NCBI RefSeq assembly: GCF_947489035.1
Contig: NZ_CANLCI010000008.1
Span: 62,001 to 126,000 of the forward strand
DNA from: an uncultured Ferrimonas sp.
Lineage (GTDB): Bacteria; Pseudomonadota; Gammaproteobacteria; Enterobacterales; Shewanellaceae
Length of the DNA stretch: 64,000 bases
Direction: 5' to 3'
Shown here: piece by piece, positions 48,285 to 56,698 of the stretch
Numbering within the stretch: position 1 is the first letter of the stretch
Layout of the letters: the number at the start of each line of letters is the position of its first letter
The notes under the pieces: generated by a model
Databases searched by the model: none
What the model was told of the DNA's origin: nothing
The model's input: only the letters and a program-made list of their open reading frames with translations
Translations under genes and position numbers: made by a program

Positions 48285-48445
48285 GTGGCCATAATTTGGC
48301 CGCCGCGCAGTGCTTGAACCGGGCTCAGTTTGAGTTTTTGCTCACCATTAATACTGGTTGTCACAAATTTAGGTTGGATGGTGACCAAGATCACCATATT
48401 CTCGGTGTCTTAATTAAGTACAAAGACAGCCCAAGGAGTGGTGGT

Positions 48446-49513
48446 ATGTCCCGAAACCCATTGATGGTGGCGTTGCTCATGAGCATCGCGCTGGTGTTGT
48501 GGTTGGCCTCTGGCGTGGTTTGGCCAAGCGAAGAGCCAAACAGCGACGAACCCGCCCCCCGCGCCGATGCCATTGAAGCGGTCGCCGTAACCGCCAAGCG
48601 CATGCAGGCGCAGCCCGTGCAGCGAGAAGTGATCCTGTATGGCCGCACCCAACCGGATCGGATGGCCACCTTGCGGGCGGAAGTGCGCGGTCGCATTACC
48701 GCCGTGCTGCTGGAACGCGGCGCGCAGGTTGAGGCAGGGCAAGCATTAATGACACTGCATCAGCGCGATCTGCCGCAACAGCTGGCGCGGGCACAAAGCC
48801 TGCTGACCCAACAAACCTTGGATTACAACGGCGCGAAAAAATTGGCCAAACAAGGGCTGCAAGGCGAACTGCAACTGGCGCAGGCCAAAGCCGCGTTAGT
48901 CAGTGCCGAAGCCGAAGTCACCCGATTGAAGCTGGATTTAGAACACACCACCATTCGCGCCCCGTTCACCGGAGTGCTGAATGAGCGCTTCGTGGAAGTG
49001 GGCGACTACTTAGGGGTGGGCGATAAAGTGGCGATGGTGGCGGATCTGGATCCGCTGGTGGTGAACGCCGAAGTGACCGAAGTCGACGTGGTCTCTTTGC
49101 AAGTGGGGCAAACCGCCAACGCCACCTTTATTGGCGATGGCGATCGCAGCGGCAAGCTGCGTTACATCTCGTCGTTATCCAGCGAAGGCACCAACACCTT
49201 CCGCATCGAAGTGGCGCTGGCCAACCCCGATGGCAAGCTGCGCGCCGGTAAAAGTGCCGAACTGCAACTGCCACTGGAGCAGCGCAACGCCATCTACATC
49301 ACTCCCGCCCTGCTGGCGCTAGACGAACAAGGCAACCTTGGGGTGAAAGCGGTAGAAGGCAATCTTGTGAAGTTTTACCCCATCGAAGTGGTCAAAGCCG
49401 ACGGCGATGGGATCTGGACCGGCGGCATGCCTGACGACGTGACCGTTATCACCGTTGGCCAAGCGTTTGTGCGCGATGGCGATCCGATCAACGTCTCGTT
49501 GGAGCAGCCATAA
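48446..49513 (+). CDS. RND efflux periplasmic adaptor subunit
   Basis: A 355-residue membrane fusion protein. It has an N-terminal signal anchor (MSRNPLMVALLMSIALVLWL), the lipoyl/barrel-sandwich halves (LRAEVRGRITAVLLERGAQVEAGQALMTL and LEHTTIRAPFTGVLNERFVEVGDYL), a helical hairpin between them and a beta-barrel domain. It links the inner-membrane pump to an outer-membrane channel, not encoded nearby. AGGAG supports the start at 48446. The stop overlaps the RND start (TAATG). Confidence 0.92.
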   Translation: MSRNPLMVALLMSIALVLWLASGVVWPSEEPNSDEPAPRADAIEAVAVTAKRMQAQPVQREVILYGRTQPDRMATLRAEVRGRITAVLLERGAQVEAGQALMTLHQRDLPQQLARAQSLLTQQTLDYNGAKKLAKQGLQGELQLAQAKAALVSAEAEVTRLKLDLEHTTIRAPFTGVLNERFVEVGDYLGVGDKVAMVADLDPLVVNAEVTEVDVVSLQVGQTANATFIGDGDRSGKLRYISSLSSEGTNTFRIEVALANPDGKLRAGKSAELQLPLEQRNAIYITPALLALDEQGNLGVKAVEGNLVKFYPIEVVKADGDGIWTGGMPDDVTVITVGQAFVRDGDPINVSLEQP

Positions 49514-52500
49514 TGACCGGCATCATCCAAGCGCTGCTGAGCCGCAGCCGCAGTGTGTTGATGGTGTTTATGCTGCTGCTGATCAGCGGCACCGTTACCT
49601 ACCTCAACATCCCCAAAGAATCAGAGCCGGACATCACCATTCCGGTGATCTACGTCTCCATCAGCCACGATGGGATCTCGCCGGAAGACGCCGAACGGAT
49701 GCTGGTGCGGCCGATGGAGCAAGAGCTGCGCAGCATCGAAGGCATTGATGAACTGCGCTCGACGGCATCCGAAGGCCACGCCAGCGTGGTGATGGAGTTT
49801 GACGCCGGTTTTGACGCCAGCGAAGCACTGGCCAAGGTGCGCGACAAAGTTACCTTAGCCCGCGCCAAACTGCCCGCTGACACCGAAGAACCCACGGTTA
49901 ACGAAGTGACCATGGCGGATGAGAATCCGGTGATCACCGTTACCTTGTCGGGGCCACTATCCGAACGCGCCTTGGTGCAGCTGGCACGGCGTTTTCAGGA
50001 CTCGTTTGAAGCGTTGCCGCAGGTGCTAGAAGTAGAGATCGGCGGCGATCGCGACGAACTGCTGGAGATCATCGTCGATCCGCTGCTGCTGGAAAGCTAC
50101 CAGCTGTCGGTAGGCGACATCGTTACCTTGGTGTCGCGCTCTAACCGCCTGGTGCCAGCAGGCACCATGGACACCGGCGAAGGCCGTTTTGCGGTTAAGC
50201 TGCCGTCGGTGTTTGAAAACATCACCGACGTATTGTCGCTGCCGGTCAAGGTGCAGGGGGATCAAGTGATCACCATTGGCGATCTCGCCACCGTGCGCCG
50301 CGGCTTTAAAGATCCCAACTCCTTTGCCCGCCTAAACCAACAACCGGCGTTGTCGCTGGAAGTGAAAAAGCGCCCGGGCAAAAACATCATCGAAACGGTG
50401 CAGCAGGTGCGCGCCATTGTTGAGCAGAGCAAACCGCAGTGGCCCAACGGCCTGCAAGTCACCTTCACCGGCGATCGCAGTGAAGAGATCGAAGAGATGC
50501 TGCTGGATCTGCAAAACAACGTGTTGTCGGCGATCATTCTGGTCACCATTGTGGTGGTGGCCGCCTTGGGGCTGCGCAGCGCGGGTTTAGTGGGCGTGGC
50601 CATTCCCGGCTCATTCCTAACCGGCATCATGCTGCTGGGGGTAATGGGGCTAACTGTTAACATGGTGGTGCTGTTTGCGCTGATCATGGCGGTGGGCATG
50701 TTGGTGGATGGCGCCATCGTGGTGACCGAATTTGCCGATCGACGCATGACCGAAGGCGCCGACAAGCGGATTGCCTACCGCGAAGCCGCCCAGCGGATGG
50801 CGTGGCCGATTATTGCGTCTACCGCCACCACCTTAGCCGCCTTTGCGCCGCTGCTGTTCTGGCCGGGGATCATGGGCGAGTTTATGAAGTACATGCCGCT
50901 GACCCTGATCGCCACCTTAAGTGCCTCACTGTTGATGGCGCTGATCTTTGTGCCCACCTTGGGGGCATTGTTTGGTAAGCCGTTGCCGCTGAGCGCCAAA
51001 ACCCGCGCCGCCATGAAGCAAGCGGAACATGGCGATCTAAGCCAACTGCCGGGGCTGACCGGCCACTACGTGCGCCAACTGCAACGGGCCATCGCCCACC
51101 CATGGAAAGTGCTGCTGGGGATGCTGGTGACGGTGGTGCTGATCATCGCCACCTACGTCTTCAACAACGCAGGCACCGAATTCTTCCCTGAAGTCGAACC
51201 GGAAGGGCTGAACCTGTACGTGCGCGGCTACGGCGATCTGTCGATCCATGAAAAGGATCAATTGATGAAACAGGTCGAACAGCGCATCGGCGACATGGAA
51301 GAGTTAGAGACCCTTTACAGTCGCAGCGGCGGCAGCGATCGCATCGGCTACGCTCGGTTAAATTTGATCGATTGGCAGCAACGAGTAGACGCCGACACCG
51401 TGGTAACCAAGGTGCGCGATCGGTTGGACGATCTAAAAGGGATCGAGCTGGAAGTACGCCGCGATCAAAACGGCCCATCCGGTGGCAAACCGTTCCAGTT
51501 GCAGTTGGCTTCTAAGCTGCCGGCGGCACTGAACGACGCCATCGCCACGATCCGCACCGAGCTGGAAAGCGATCCGCGCTTTATCAACATCACCGACAAC
51601 GGCAGCAAACCCGGGATCGAATGGCAGCTGCTGGTGGATCGCACCAAAGCCGCCCGCTTCGGTGCGGATGCCACCTTGGTGGGCAGCACCGTGCAGCTGG
51701 TGACTTCGGGCTTAAAGTTGGGGGAATATCGCCCAGATGACGCCGACGACGAACTGGACATTCGCGCCCGTTTCCCCGCAGAAAAACGCCACATCCTGCG
51801 GCTGGATCAACTGCGGATCAACACCAGTTACGGGCAGGTGCCGGTGGGCAACTTTATGGATCGCGTGGCCGCGCCCAAGGTGGACAGCATTCGCCGCGTT
51901 GATGGCCGCCGAGTGATGAAGATCGAAGCGGATCTGGCGCCGGGGGTGCAGCTGGATCAAGTGCTGCCAGCGCTGCAAGCCAAGCTGCCGGATCTGCAAC
52001 TGGATCCTTCGGTGCAACTGAGTTTCCGTGGCGAACAAGAGGATCAGCAAGAATCGCAAACCTTCTTGATCAACGCCTTTTTGATCGCCTTGTGCGTAAT
52101 GGCGATCATTCTGGTGACCCAGTTCAACTCGATCTTCCAAGCGTTTTTGATCCTGACGGCGGTGGTGTTGTCGATCGCAGGGGTGCTGCTGGGGTTGATG
52201 ATCACCAATCAGCCCTTTGGCATTGTCATGTGTGGCCTTGGGGTGATCTCGCTGGCGGGGATTGTGGTCAACAACAACATTGTGCTGATCGACACCTACA
52301 ACGTGTTGGTGGCGCAGGGGCTCAGCCCTGCTGAAGCGATCGTGCGTACTGGCGCCCAGCGTTTGCGGCCGGTAATGCTAACCACCATCACCACCATCTT
52401 GGGGTTAATGCCGATGGTGCTGCAAACCAACATCGATCTGTTCAGCCGCACCATCACCTTTGGTGCACCATCAACCCAGTGGTGGTCGCAGTTGGCCACC

Positions 52501-52614
52501 ACCGTGGCTGGCGGCTTGGCGTTTGCCACCTTCCTTACCTTGCTGCTGACCCCAAGTTTGTTGGCATTGCGAGCGGGTAAGAAGCTGCACCAGCGGCCAC
52601 CGCTGCAGTCGTAG
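49513..52614 (+). CDS. RND-family efflux transporter permease
   Basis: A 1033-residue proton-driven pump. Twelve-helix RND topology: helix 1 (VLMVFMLLLISGTVTYLNIPKESEPDI), the periplasmic porter domains, and the helix-4 motif ALIMAVGMLVDGAIVVTEFADRR with the acidic residue of the proton relay, then a repeat of the layout in the second half (GLGVISLAGIVVNNNIVLID). It belongs to the HAE1/AcrB-like group; the substrate is unknown. No outer-membrane factor follows, so a shared TolC is likely. Confidence 0.93.
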   Translation: MTGIIQALLSRSRSVLMVFMLLLISGTVTYLNIPKESEPDITIPVIYVSISHDGISPEDAERMLVRPMEQELRSIEGIDELRSTASEGHASVVMEFDAGFDASEALAKVRDKVTLARAKLPADTEEPTVNEVTMADENPVITVTLSGPLSERALVQLARRFQDSFEALPQVLEVEIGGDRDELLEIIVDPLLLESYQLSVGDIVTLVSRSNRLVPAGTMDTGEGRFAVKLPSVFENITDVLSLPVKVQGDQVITIGDLATVRRGFKDPNSFARLNQQPALSLEVKKRPGKNIIETVQQVRAIVEQSKPQWPNGLQVTFTGDRSEEIEEMLLDLQNNVLSAIILVTIVVVAALGLRSAGLVGVAIPGSFLTGIMLLGVMGLTVNMVVLFALIMAVGMLVDGAIVVTEFADRRMTEGADKRIAYREAAQRMAWPIIASTATTLAAFAPLLFWPGIMGEFMKYMPLTLIATLSASLLMALIFVPTLGALFGKPLPLSAKTRAAMKQAEHGDLSQLPGLTGHYVRQLQRAIAHPWKVLLGMLVTVVLIIATYVFNNAGTEFFPEVEPEGLNLYVRGYGDLSIHEKDQLMKQVEQRIGDMEELETLYSRSGGSDRIGYARLNLIDWQQRVDADTVVTKVRDRLDDLKGIELEVRRDQNGPSGGKPFQLQLASKLPAALNDAIATIRTELESDPRFINITDNGSKPGIEWQLLVDRTKAARFGADATLVGSTVQLVTSGLKLGEYRPDDADDELDIRARFPAEKRHILRLDQLRINTSYGQVPVGNFMDRVAAPKVDSIRRVDGRRVMKIEADLAPGVQLDQVLPALQAKLPDLQLDPSVQLSFRGEQEDQQESQTFLINAFLIALCVMAIILVTQFNSIFQAFLILTAVVLSIAGVLLGLMITNQPFGIVMCGLGVISLAGIVVNNNIVLIDTYNVLVAQGLSPAEAIVRTGAQRLRPVMLTTITTILGLMPMVLQTNIDLFSRTITFGAPSTQWWSQLATTVAGGLAFATFLTLLLTPSLLALRAGKKLHQRPPLQS

Positions 52615-53064
52615 TTGCCCGCGAGTTGGCGTTAGCTGTCTGTAGCTGTCTGTAGCTGTTCGCGCAGTGAGTAGCAGCAAGTAGCATAAGTAAAGGAGCC
52701 TTATCGGCTCCTTTTTTTTGGCGTTGTTGATAACGGTTAGCGCGATGTTGTCTGGCCAGCAGATGCACAAAGGTTGTTGTGGGGCCGCCCAGCAGCGGCC
52801 AAGGGGCAAGGGGCAAGACCCTTGGCAATCCCAAACGCCCCCGCGATGTAGCCACGGTAAAAACAACGCCCCTTTTTTTGCCAAAGTGGAGCAGGGCTTA
52901 AAGCGATTGATGGCCGACTTGAGCTAATTGTCGACGAGTTTAACGGGCTTGGAATCAGCTTGGTTGTGGTAATCTTCGTCGTCATTACAGTGTCTTAAAC
53001 TCGGAATAAGCTGCGGCGCAATCGGATCTTTGCGCCGCGTCGCACAGTCATACAAGGAAGAACG
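52615..53064. other. Intergenic region between the RND pump and chrA genes
   Basis: 450 bp. It holds a three-unit 10-bp repeat (TGTAGCTGTC type, 52631-52660), the RND terminator, and an imperfect inverted repeat GCCAAGGG / CCCTTGGC (52798-52826) inside a GC-rich stretch. Frames of 69-82 codons on both strands have no ribosome binding site or recognisable sequence. The chrA promoter is presumably at 52960-53050. Confidence 0.5.
52692..52719 (+). terminator. Terminator of the RND efflux operon
   Basis: AAAGGAGCC-ttatc-GGCTCC followed by T8, about 80 bp after the pump stop codon. Confidence 0.9.
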
Positions 53065-54213
53065 ATGGCCGCAGTAGTACAGGTATTTTGGCGATTTTTG
53101 CTGTTGGGTTTGGTCAGTGTTGGCGGCCCAGCGGCGCACCTTGGTTATTTCCAACGGCGTTTTGTGCAAGAGCTGCGCTGGTTACAGCAAAGCCAGTACA
53201 GCCAACTGGTGGCGTTAAGCCAACTGCTGCCGGGGCCCGGCTCCAGCCAAGTGGGTTTTGCCATCGGCTATCAACGGGCGGGGCTGGCGGGGGGCATTGC
53301 CGCGTTCTTTGGTTTTACCCTGCCGTCGTTTTTGCTGCTGTTGGCGCTGGCCTTGGGCTATGGCCACTGGCAAGCGTGGCCGCTGGCGCAGTCGCTGATC
53401 AGCGGCCTCAAATTGGTGGCGTTGGTGGTGGTGGCCGATGCCGTCTGGCAGATGAGCAAGCAGTTTTGCCGAGAGCGCGCCAGCTGGCTGATCGCCGCCC
53501 TTAGCGCTGCCGCACTGCTGATCAGCAATCACATCGGCACGCAGATGCTGGTCTTGGCCGTGGCCGCGCTTTGGGGCTGGTGGAGCGGCCGCAGCCAAAG
53601 CGATGAACTGGCCACCGCGCCGTTTAACTTCAACTGGCCAGCGCTGTTCTGCCTTGGCGCCGCCACGCTGTTTATGCTGTGGCCAAGCCAAACCGCGCTG
53701 GGTTATCTGGCGGCGGATTTCTACCAAGCGGGGGCGCTGGTGTTTGGTGGTGGCCATGTGGTGCTGCCGCTGCTGCAGCAATTTGCCAGCGACAGCCTAA
53801 CCCAAACTGAATTCCTCAGCGGTTACGCCGCCGCCCAAGCGGTGCCGGGGCCGATGTTTACTGTGGCCACCTACCTAGGTGCCATGAGCCTGCCGCAGGA
53901 TCCCGCCATGGCGGCACTGGTGGCCACCATCGCCATCTTCTTGCCGGGGCTGCTGCTGATGTGGCTCTGCCTTGGCAGCTGGCAAGCCATCGCCCAGCGA
54001 CCACAAGTTGCCGCCGTGGTTGCCAGCATCAACGCCGCCGTGGTCGGGCTGCTGTTCAGCGCCCTCTACCAGCCGGTATTCACCAGCGCCGTTAACCAAC
54101 CGCGGGATCTGGCCATCGCTGTGGTCGCGCTGGTGCTGCTACGCCAATTCAAAGCGCCACTGCTGGCGGTGATCGGCTTTGTGGTTGCGGTGTTTATGCT
54201 GCTGAATTGGTAG
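53065..54213 (+). CDS. chrA: Chromate transporter (CHR family, two-domain)
   Basis: A 382-residue membrane protein with two homologous CHR halves: the first has VGGPAAHLGYFQRRFV and LLPGPGSSQVGFAIG, the second has FGGGHVVLPLLQQF and AVPGPMFTVATYLG. This long form includes known chromate-efflux ChrA proteins, though many relatives have untested substrates. Monocistronic. Confidence 0.9.
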   Translation: MAAVVQVFWRFLLLGLVSVGGPAAHLGYFQRRFVQELRWLQQSQYSQLVALSQLLPGPGSSQVGFAIGYQRAGLAGGIAAFFGFTLPSFLLLLALALGYGHWQAWPLAQSLISGLKLVALVVVADAVWQMSKQFCRERASWLIAALSAAALLISNHIGTQMLVLAVAALWGWWSGRSQSDELATAPFNFNWPALFCLGAATLFMLWPSQTALGYLAADFYQAGALVFGGGHVVLPLLQQFASDSLTQTEFLSGYAAAQAVPGPMFTVATYLGAMSLPQDPAMAALVATIAIFLPGLLLMWLCLGSWQAIAQRPQVAAVVASINAAVVGLLFSALYQPVFTSAVNQPRDLAIAVVALVLLRQFKAPLLAVIGFVVAVFMLLNW

Positions 54214-54234
54214 GGCTAGGGATAGGGATAGGGA
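54211..54234 (+). repeat. Short TAGGGA tandem repeat at the chrA stop codon
   Basis: Four units of TAGGGN (TAGGGC, TAGGGA, TAGGGA, TAGGGA) beginning with the chrA stop codon. A 6-bp microsatellite, probably slippage; no known role. Confidence 0.6.
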
Positions 54235-54360
54235 AATCGGTAGCTTGGTCGAGCTGAGGGATGCTGCCGCATTAACTGCTGGGGCATGCCCTCAATTCAC
54301 TTGAATCATGGCAGCGTAAAGCCATCACCTAAACCCAAATCATCAAGCCAAGAGCCAACC

Positions 54361-54807
54361 TTAACGAGCGAAGGACAGCGCCATTGAAACGCAGTCAATG
54401 CCCGCGCCAAAGCCATTGGCAACTGACTTCGTTGCCACAAACCCGCGCTTGTTATAAAAGCCTTCGGTGTGTTGGGAGGTTTCAATCTTAACAACCTGAA
54501 CCGAGCTGTTCGCTTTTAAACACGACAAGCGGTAATCGGTTAATAGCGTCCCGATCCCTTGGCCATGAAAGTCTCGATGAACCAAACCCCAAGCTAAGGA
54601 ACCCGTTTCGGCATGGATGCCGATACCACCACAGGCGACTAACTGGTCGTTTTTAAGACAGACAAAGTACTCAGGCTCAGCGGTAAGTGAATCCAGATAC
54701 TCAATAAACTCTTCGCGCTCTGATGGCGCAAAATATTGGCCAACATTACTGTCAAAAGCGGCAAGGCACTGGGCTCGATGTGCAGTGCTGTACGGTAAAA
54801 TTTGCAT
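54361..54807 (-). CDS. GNAT family N-acetyltransferase
   Basis: A 148-residue acetyltransferase with the acetyl-CoA loop in VHRDFHGQGIGTLLTDYRL (motif A, HGQGIG) and a C-terminal FYNKRGFVATKS strand-helix pair. The substrate is unknown. It follows the 105-aa cassette gene, and GTTAATTAGGC 25 bp upstream of its start resembles an integron recombination core, so it could be a third cassette; no matching attC was found after its stop, so this remains open. GC content is lower than the core genes. Confidence 0.8.
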   Translation of the reverse strand: MQILPYSTAHRAQCLAAFDSNVGQYFAPSEREEFIEYLDSLTAEPEYFVCLKNDQLVACGGIGIHAETGSLAWGLVHRDFHGQGIGTLLTDYRLSCLKANSSVQVVKIETSQHTEGFYNKRGFVATKSVANGFGAGIDCVSMALSFAR

Positions 54808-54831
54808 GTTTTGCCTTGTGTGCTGATGCCT

Positions 54832-54881
54832 AATTAACAGGCAACTGTTATTTGTCCTGCTTGAACGACTTCTTATAAGCC
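54832..54881 (-). mobile_element. Degenerate attC site after the 105-aa cassette gene
   Basis: On the minus strand GGCTTATAAG (R''-like) begins 6 nt after the stop codon, then GTTCAAGCAGGAC (L''-like), ending at GTTAATT (R', GTTRRRY consensus). The R'' half is complementary over 8-9 bp to the 5' start of the same cassette (TTATAAGCC at 55214). At 50 bp with a poor L' it is shortened or eroded. Confidence 0.55.
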
Positions 54882-54887
54882 AATAAC

Positions 54888-55205
54888 TTATTTAATTCGG
54901 TTTTTACCTATGCTTTCACACTGTTCGGTCACACAAGCCTGAAGCATCTGGGTTTTAATTTTAATAAAATCATCAATAAGCTTTGAAGTTAAATCTGAGT
55001 CATTATCTTTAATGCTTATTTCTATTTCTCGAAGTTTCTCAAGGTCGTAAGCGGCATTAGACGCTAGTGTATCCTCGATGATTACCGTAGCAGCAAAATC
55101 TGCATGCCTGTTAACTTCAGTAGCTAGAAAGTAATAACCGTATGTTCCAGCTACAAAGGTAACTACTACAATTAATATACACTTAAAATATTTCATAAAC
55201 ATCAT
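54888..55205 (-). CDS. Small single-pass membrane protein in an integron cassette
   Basis: A 105-residue AT-rich gene. The N-terminus is a membrane helix (CILIVVVTFVAGTYGYYFL); the rest is a soluble, charged, helical domain with two cysteines near the end (QACVTEQCESIG), probably periplasmic. No family recognised. The first of three nearby ATG codons is 9 nt inside the cassette boundary, so translation may begin at any of them. Confidence 0.65.
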   Translation of the reverse strand: MMFMKYFKCILIVVVTFVAGTYGYYFLATEVNRHADFAATVIIEDTLASNAAYDLEKLREIEISIKDNDSDLTSKLIDDFIKIKTQMLQACVTEQCESIGKNRIK

Positions 55206-55208
55206 GGC

Positions 55209-55307
55209 TTATAACGCCTGCTTAAGCGGACAAAAATTGTTAGCTAGACTTGTTTAGGAACGAAACAAAGCCAACAGTTTTTGTTCCGTTTAAAGTGCTT
55301 GTTAAAT
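55209..55307 (-). mobile_element. attC recombination site of integron cassette 1
   Basis: 99 bp with strong two-fold symmetry. On the minus strand: R'' ATTTAAC (RYYYAAC consensus), L'' region CACTTTAAACGGAAC, inner arms CAAAAACTGTTGGC and GCTAACAATTTTTG that pair imperfectly, L' region GTCCGCTTAAGCAGGC, and R' GTTATAA. R'' begins 3 nt after the stop codon of the AbiGi-like gene. This is the architecture of VCR-like attC sites of chromosomal integrons. Confidence 0.8.
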
Positions 55308-55884
55308 GGCTACAGCATCATATTCAAATGGAGCATCGGTAAAAATCCGCGTACTTTTTTCGCTACATCTTCACTCATAGATTCTTTAATTTTTTCAATT
55401 TCATTTGAATGCCAACAAATAATATAAATTCCGACTACTTCAGTTAGATCAAGATTACCTTTTTTTCTCCACTCTCTTTCGTGAGTCCAATCAACTTCGC
55501 CATATTCATAACGAACATGCCTCCATTTTTGATCTTGCGGTATCCAATCCCCTTCATTATCAGGCAAGTAAATTACAGGCCGAGCACCTAACTCAAAAGC
55601 ACCTTTTTTATTAATTGCAACACCATAAAATCTATATCTTGCATCCTCTTTCTCTTCCGGTTTAGAAGCGAAATGCTTTAGCGATGACAATGGCGTTTCT
55701 GTAAAGCAAACTGCTGGATGAGGCCCTTTAATAAAACCTATTTTGGTGCTTCCGATTAATTTCCATCACTTAATATTTTGCACAGAGTGTCGAGAGCTGA
55801 GGTATCCCCACTCTCTTTAGTCAAATGAACCAATGAATTAACAATGTCACCGCGATGTTCGTGCATACTACTCCTGCCATTTAA
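55215..55884 (-). mobile_element. Integron-type gene cassette 1 (AbiGi-like gene)
   Basis: A 670-bp unit. Its 5' end on the minus strand reads TTAAATGG after a G (GTTAAAT, perfect GTTRRRY) and is exactly complementary over 9 bp to CCATTTAAC at the R'' end of its own attC, the relation expected of a cassette inserted from a circular form. One gene fills it. Confidence 0.75.
55310..55866 (-). pseudogene. AbiGi-like abortive-infection protein, frameshifted
   Basis: Two frames join into one protein of about 185 residues if one A is restored in the GGAAATTA run near 55760. Part 1 (55756-55866) starts MHEHRGDIVNSLVHLTK after a GGAG site and stops after 36 codons. Part 2 continues in the -1 frame: KIGFIKGPHPAVCFTETPL, YRFYGVAINKKGAFELGARPVIYLP, WRHVRYEYG, DWTHEREWR. 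The CFTExPL, GARPVIY, WRHVRYE and EREWR motifs are those I associate with the AbiGi putative phage-resistance family (PF10899). AbiGi is paired with a toxin AbiGii in Lactococcus; no partner is present. A sequencing error would also explain the shift. Confidence 0.6.
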
Positions 55885-56698
55885 CAGTTTATTACGATGC
55901 CACTGTCTCTAGTATTACAACTACGATTGGCACCTTTATTACAGCGTTACTGATTGGTAATAATTGTAATTTTCAACATAATCAGTAGATTACCTTGAAT
56001 TGTCGCTTTTCCCAAGCACCAATTTAGTGAAAAAGAAGATAGAGTTAGTATTACTGAAGAACAGCATATGAGCTGTATACGTATCGAGCGAATGGCGTTA
56101 ATGACATCGACGCTGCAAGCACTGTTAAGTTAAAACGACTGTTGTGCTACCAGTAAACTAATTCACTTGTTGTGACCCCCGCAGTTTTTATTGATGCTAT
56201 CGTCAATTCGCTGGCTAATTTTCGGCTGATAACGCAGTGGCTGTCGCATCTATTCCTTCAATCCAGCCGCTGGCCCCTCCGGTTTCTTGCCTTACCGCAT
56301 TACCAAATCGACATAAAATCATCGCCGTAAAATGATTGCCTAACAGTGAGAGCAACGCCGCACTTGCTTTGCTGCCGCATTCACAGCGTTGAGCGGTGTG
56401 TTGCATAATGAGGTTGAGCAACAGGATGTTGCGAATGCATCGCTAAGCCATGGGGGGCGCATCGACGCCGTGCCGAATGGCGCAGTGCAAGGAGCGAAAC
56501 TTAAGCTGTGCTGAGGCGATGGGATCCCGAAGGGAGAATCCCCCCTCTTTGCTACGAGTTAGTGTGCCGTCGCCACGCGACATAATCCCCTTAAAAGCAA
56601 TGCAGCATTTACGCGCCGCAGGCGACGATATCGTTGGTAACGCACCGTCAGCCCAGCAGCGCTCAAATTAGCGCAGACACCCCTAATAGAGGAACCCC
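55885..56698. other. Intergenic region between the cassettes and the metallophosphoesterase gene
   Basis: 814 bp. 55885-56200 is AT-rich with no credible gene; 56200-56355 is ordinary; 56356-56601 is copy B of the dispersed repeat. A 68-codon minus-strand frame (56215-56421) crosses into the repeat and is not conserved in copy A, so it is not called. Confidence 0.5.
56356..56601. repeat. Dispersed intergenic repeat, copy B
   Basis: Second copy of the 43511-43740 repeat, same orientation relative to the window. The left end (CGCCGCA) and right end (GTGCCGTCGCCA ... GCGACATA) match, with the central block nearly identical; the copies differ by small indels after GGGAT. It sits next to the cassette region. 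Confidence 0.8.

Larger units (their letters stand above)
54832..55214 (-). mobile_element. Integron-type gene cassette 2 (105-aa membrane protein)
   Basis: Runs from TT of the GTTATAA core at 55215 to the degenerate attC. One gene, very short leader (9 nt before the ATG), attC directly after the stop codon, low GC: the standard cassette layout. No integrase gene is in the window. Confidence 0.55.

Noticed and set aside
52718..52985. Short frames on both strands between the RND and chrA genes
   Set aside because: They overlap each other across a GC-rich inverted repeat, with no start signals or recognisable sequence.
54361..54807. GNAT gene as a certain third integron cassette
   Set aside because: A core-like GTTAATT precedes it, but no complementary R'' or attC follows its stop codon.
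55756..55866. Programmed -1 frameshift in the AbiGi-like gene
   Set aside because: The shift point (GAT GGA AAT TAA) lacks a canonical X-XXY-YYZ slippery heptamer and no downstream structure was seen; a one-base loss is simpler.
56215..56421. 68-codon minus-strand frame near repeat copy B
   Set aside because: It runs into the dispersed repeat, is not conserved in copy A and lacks a clear ribosome binding site.
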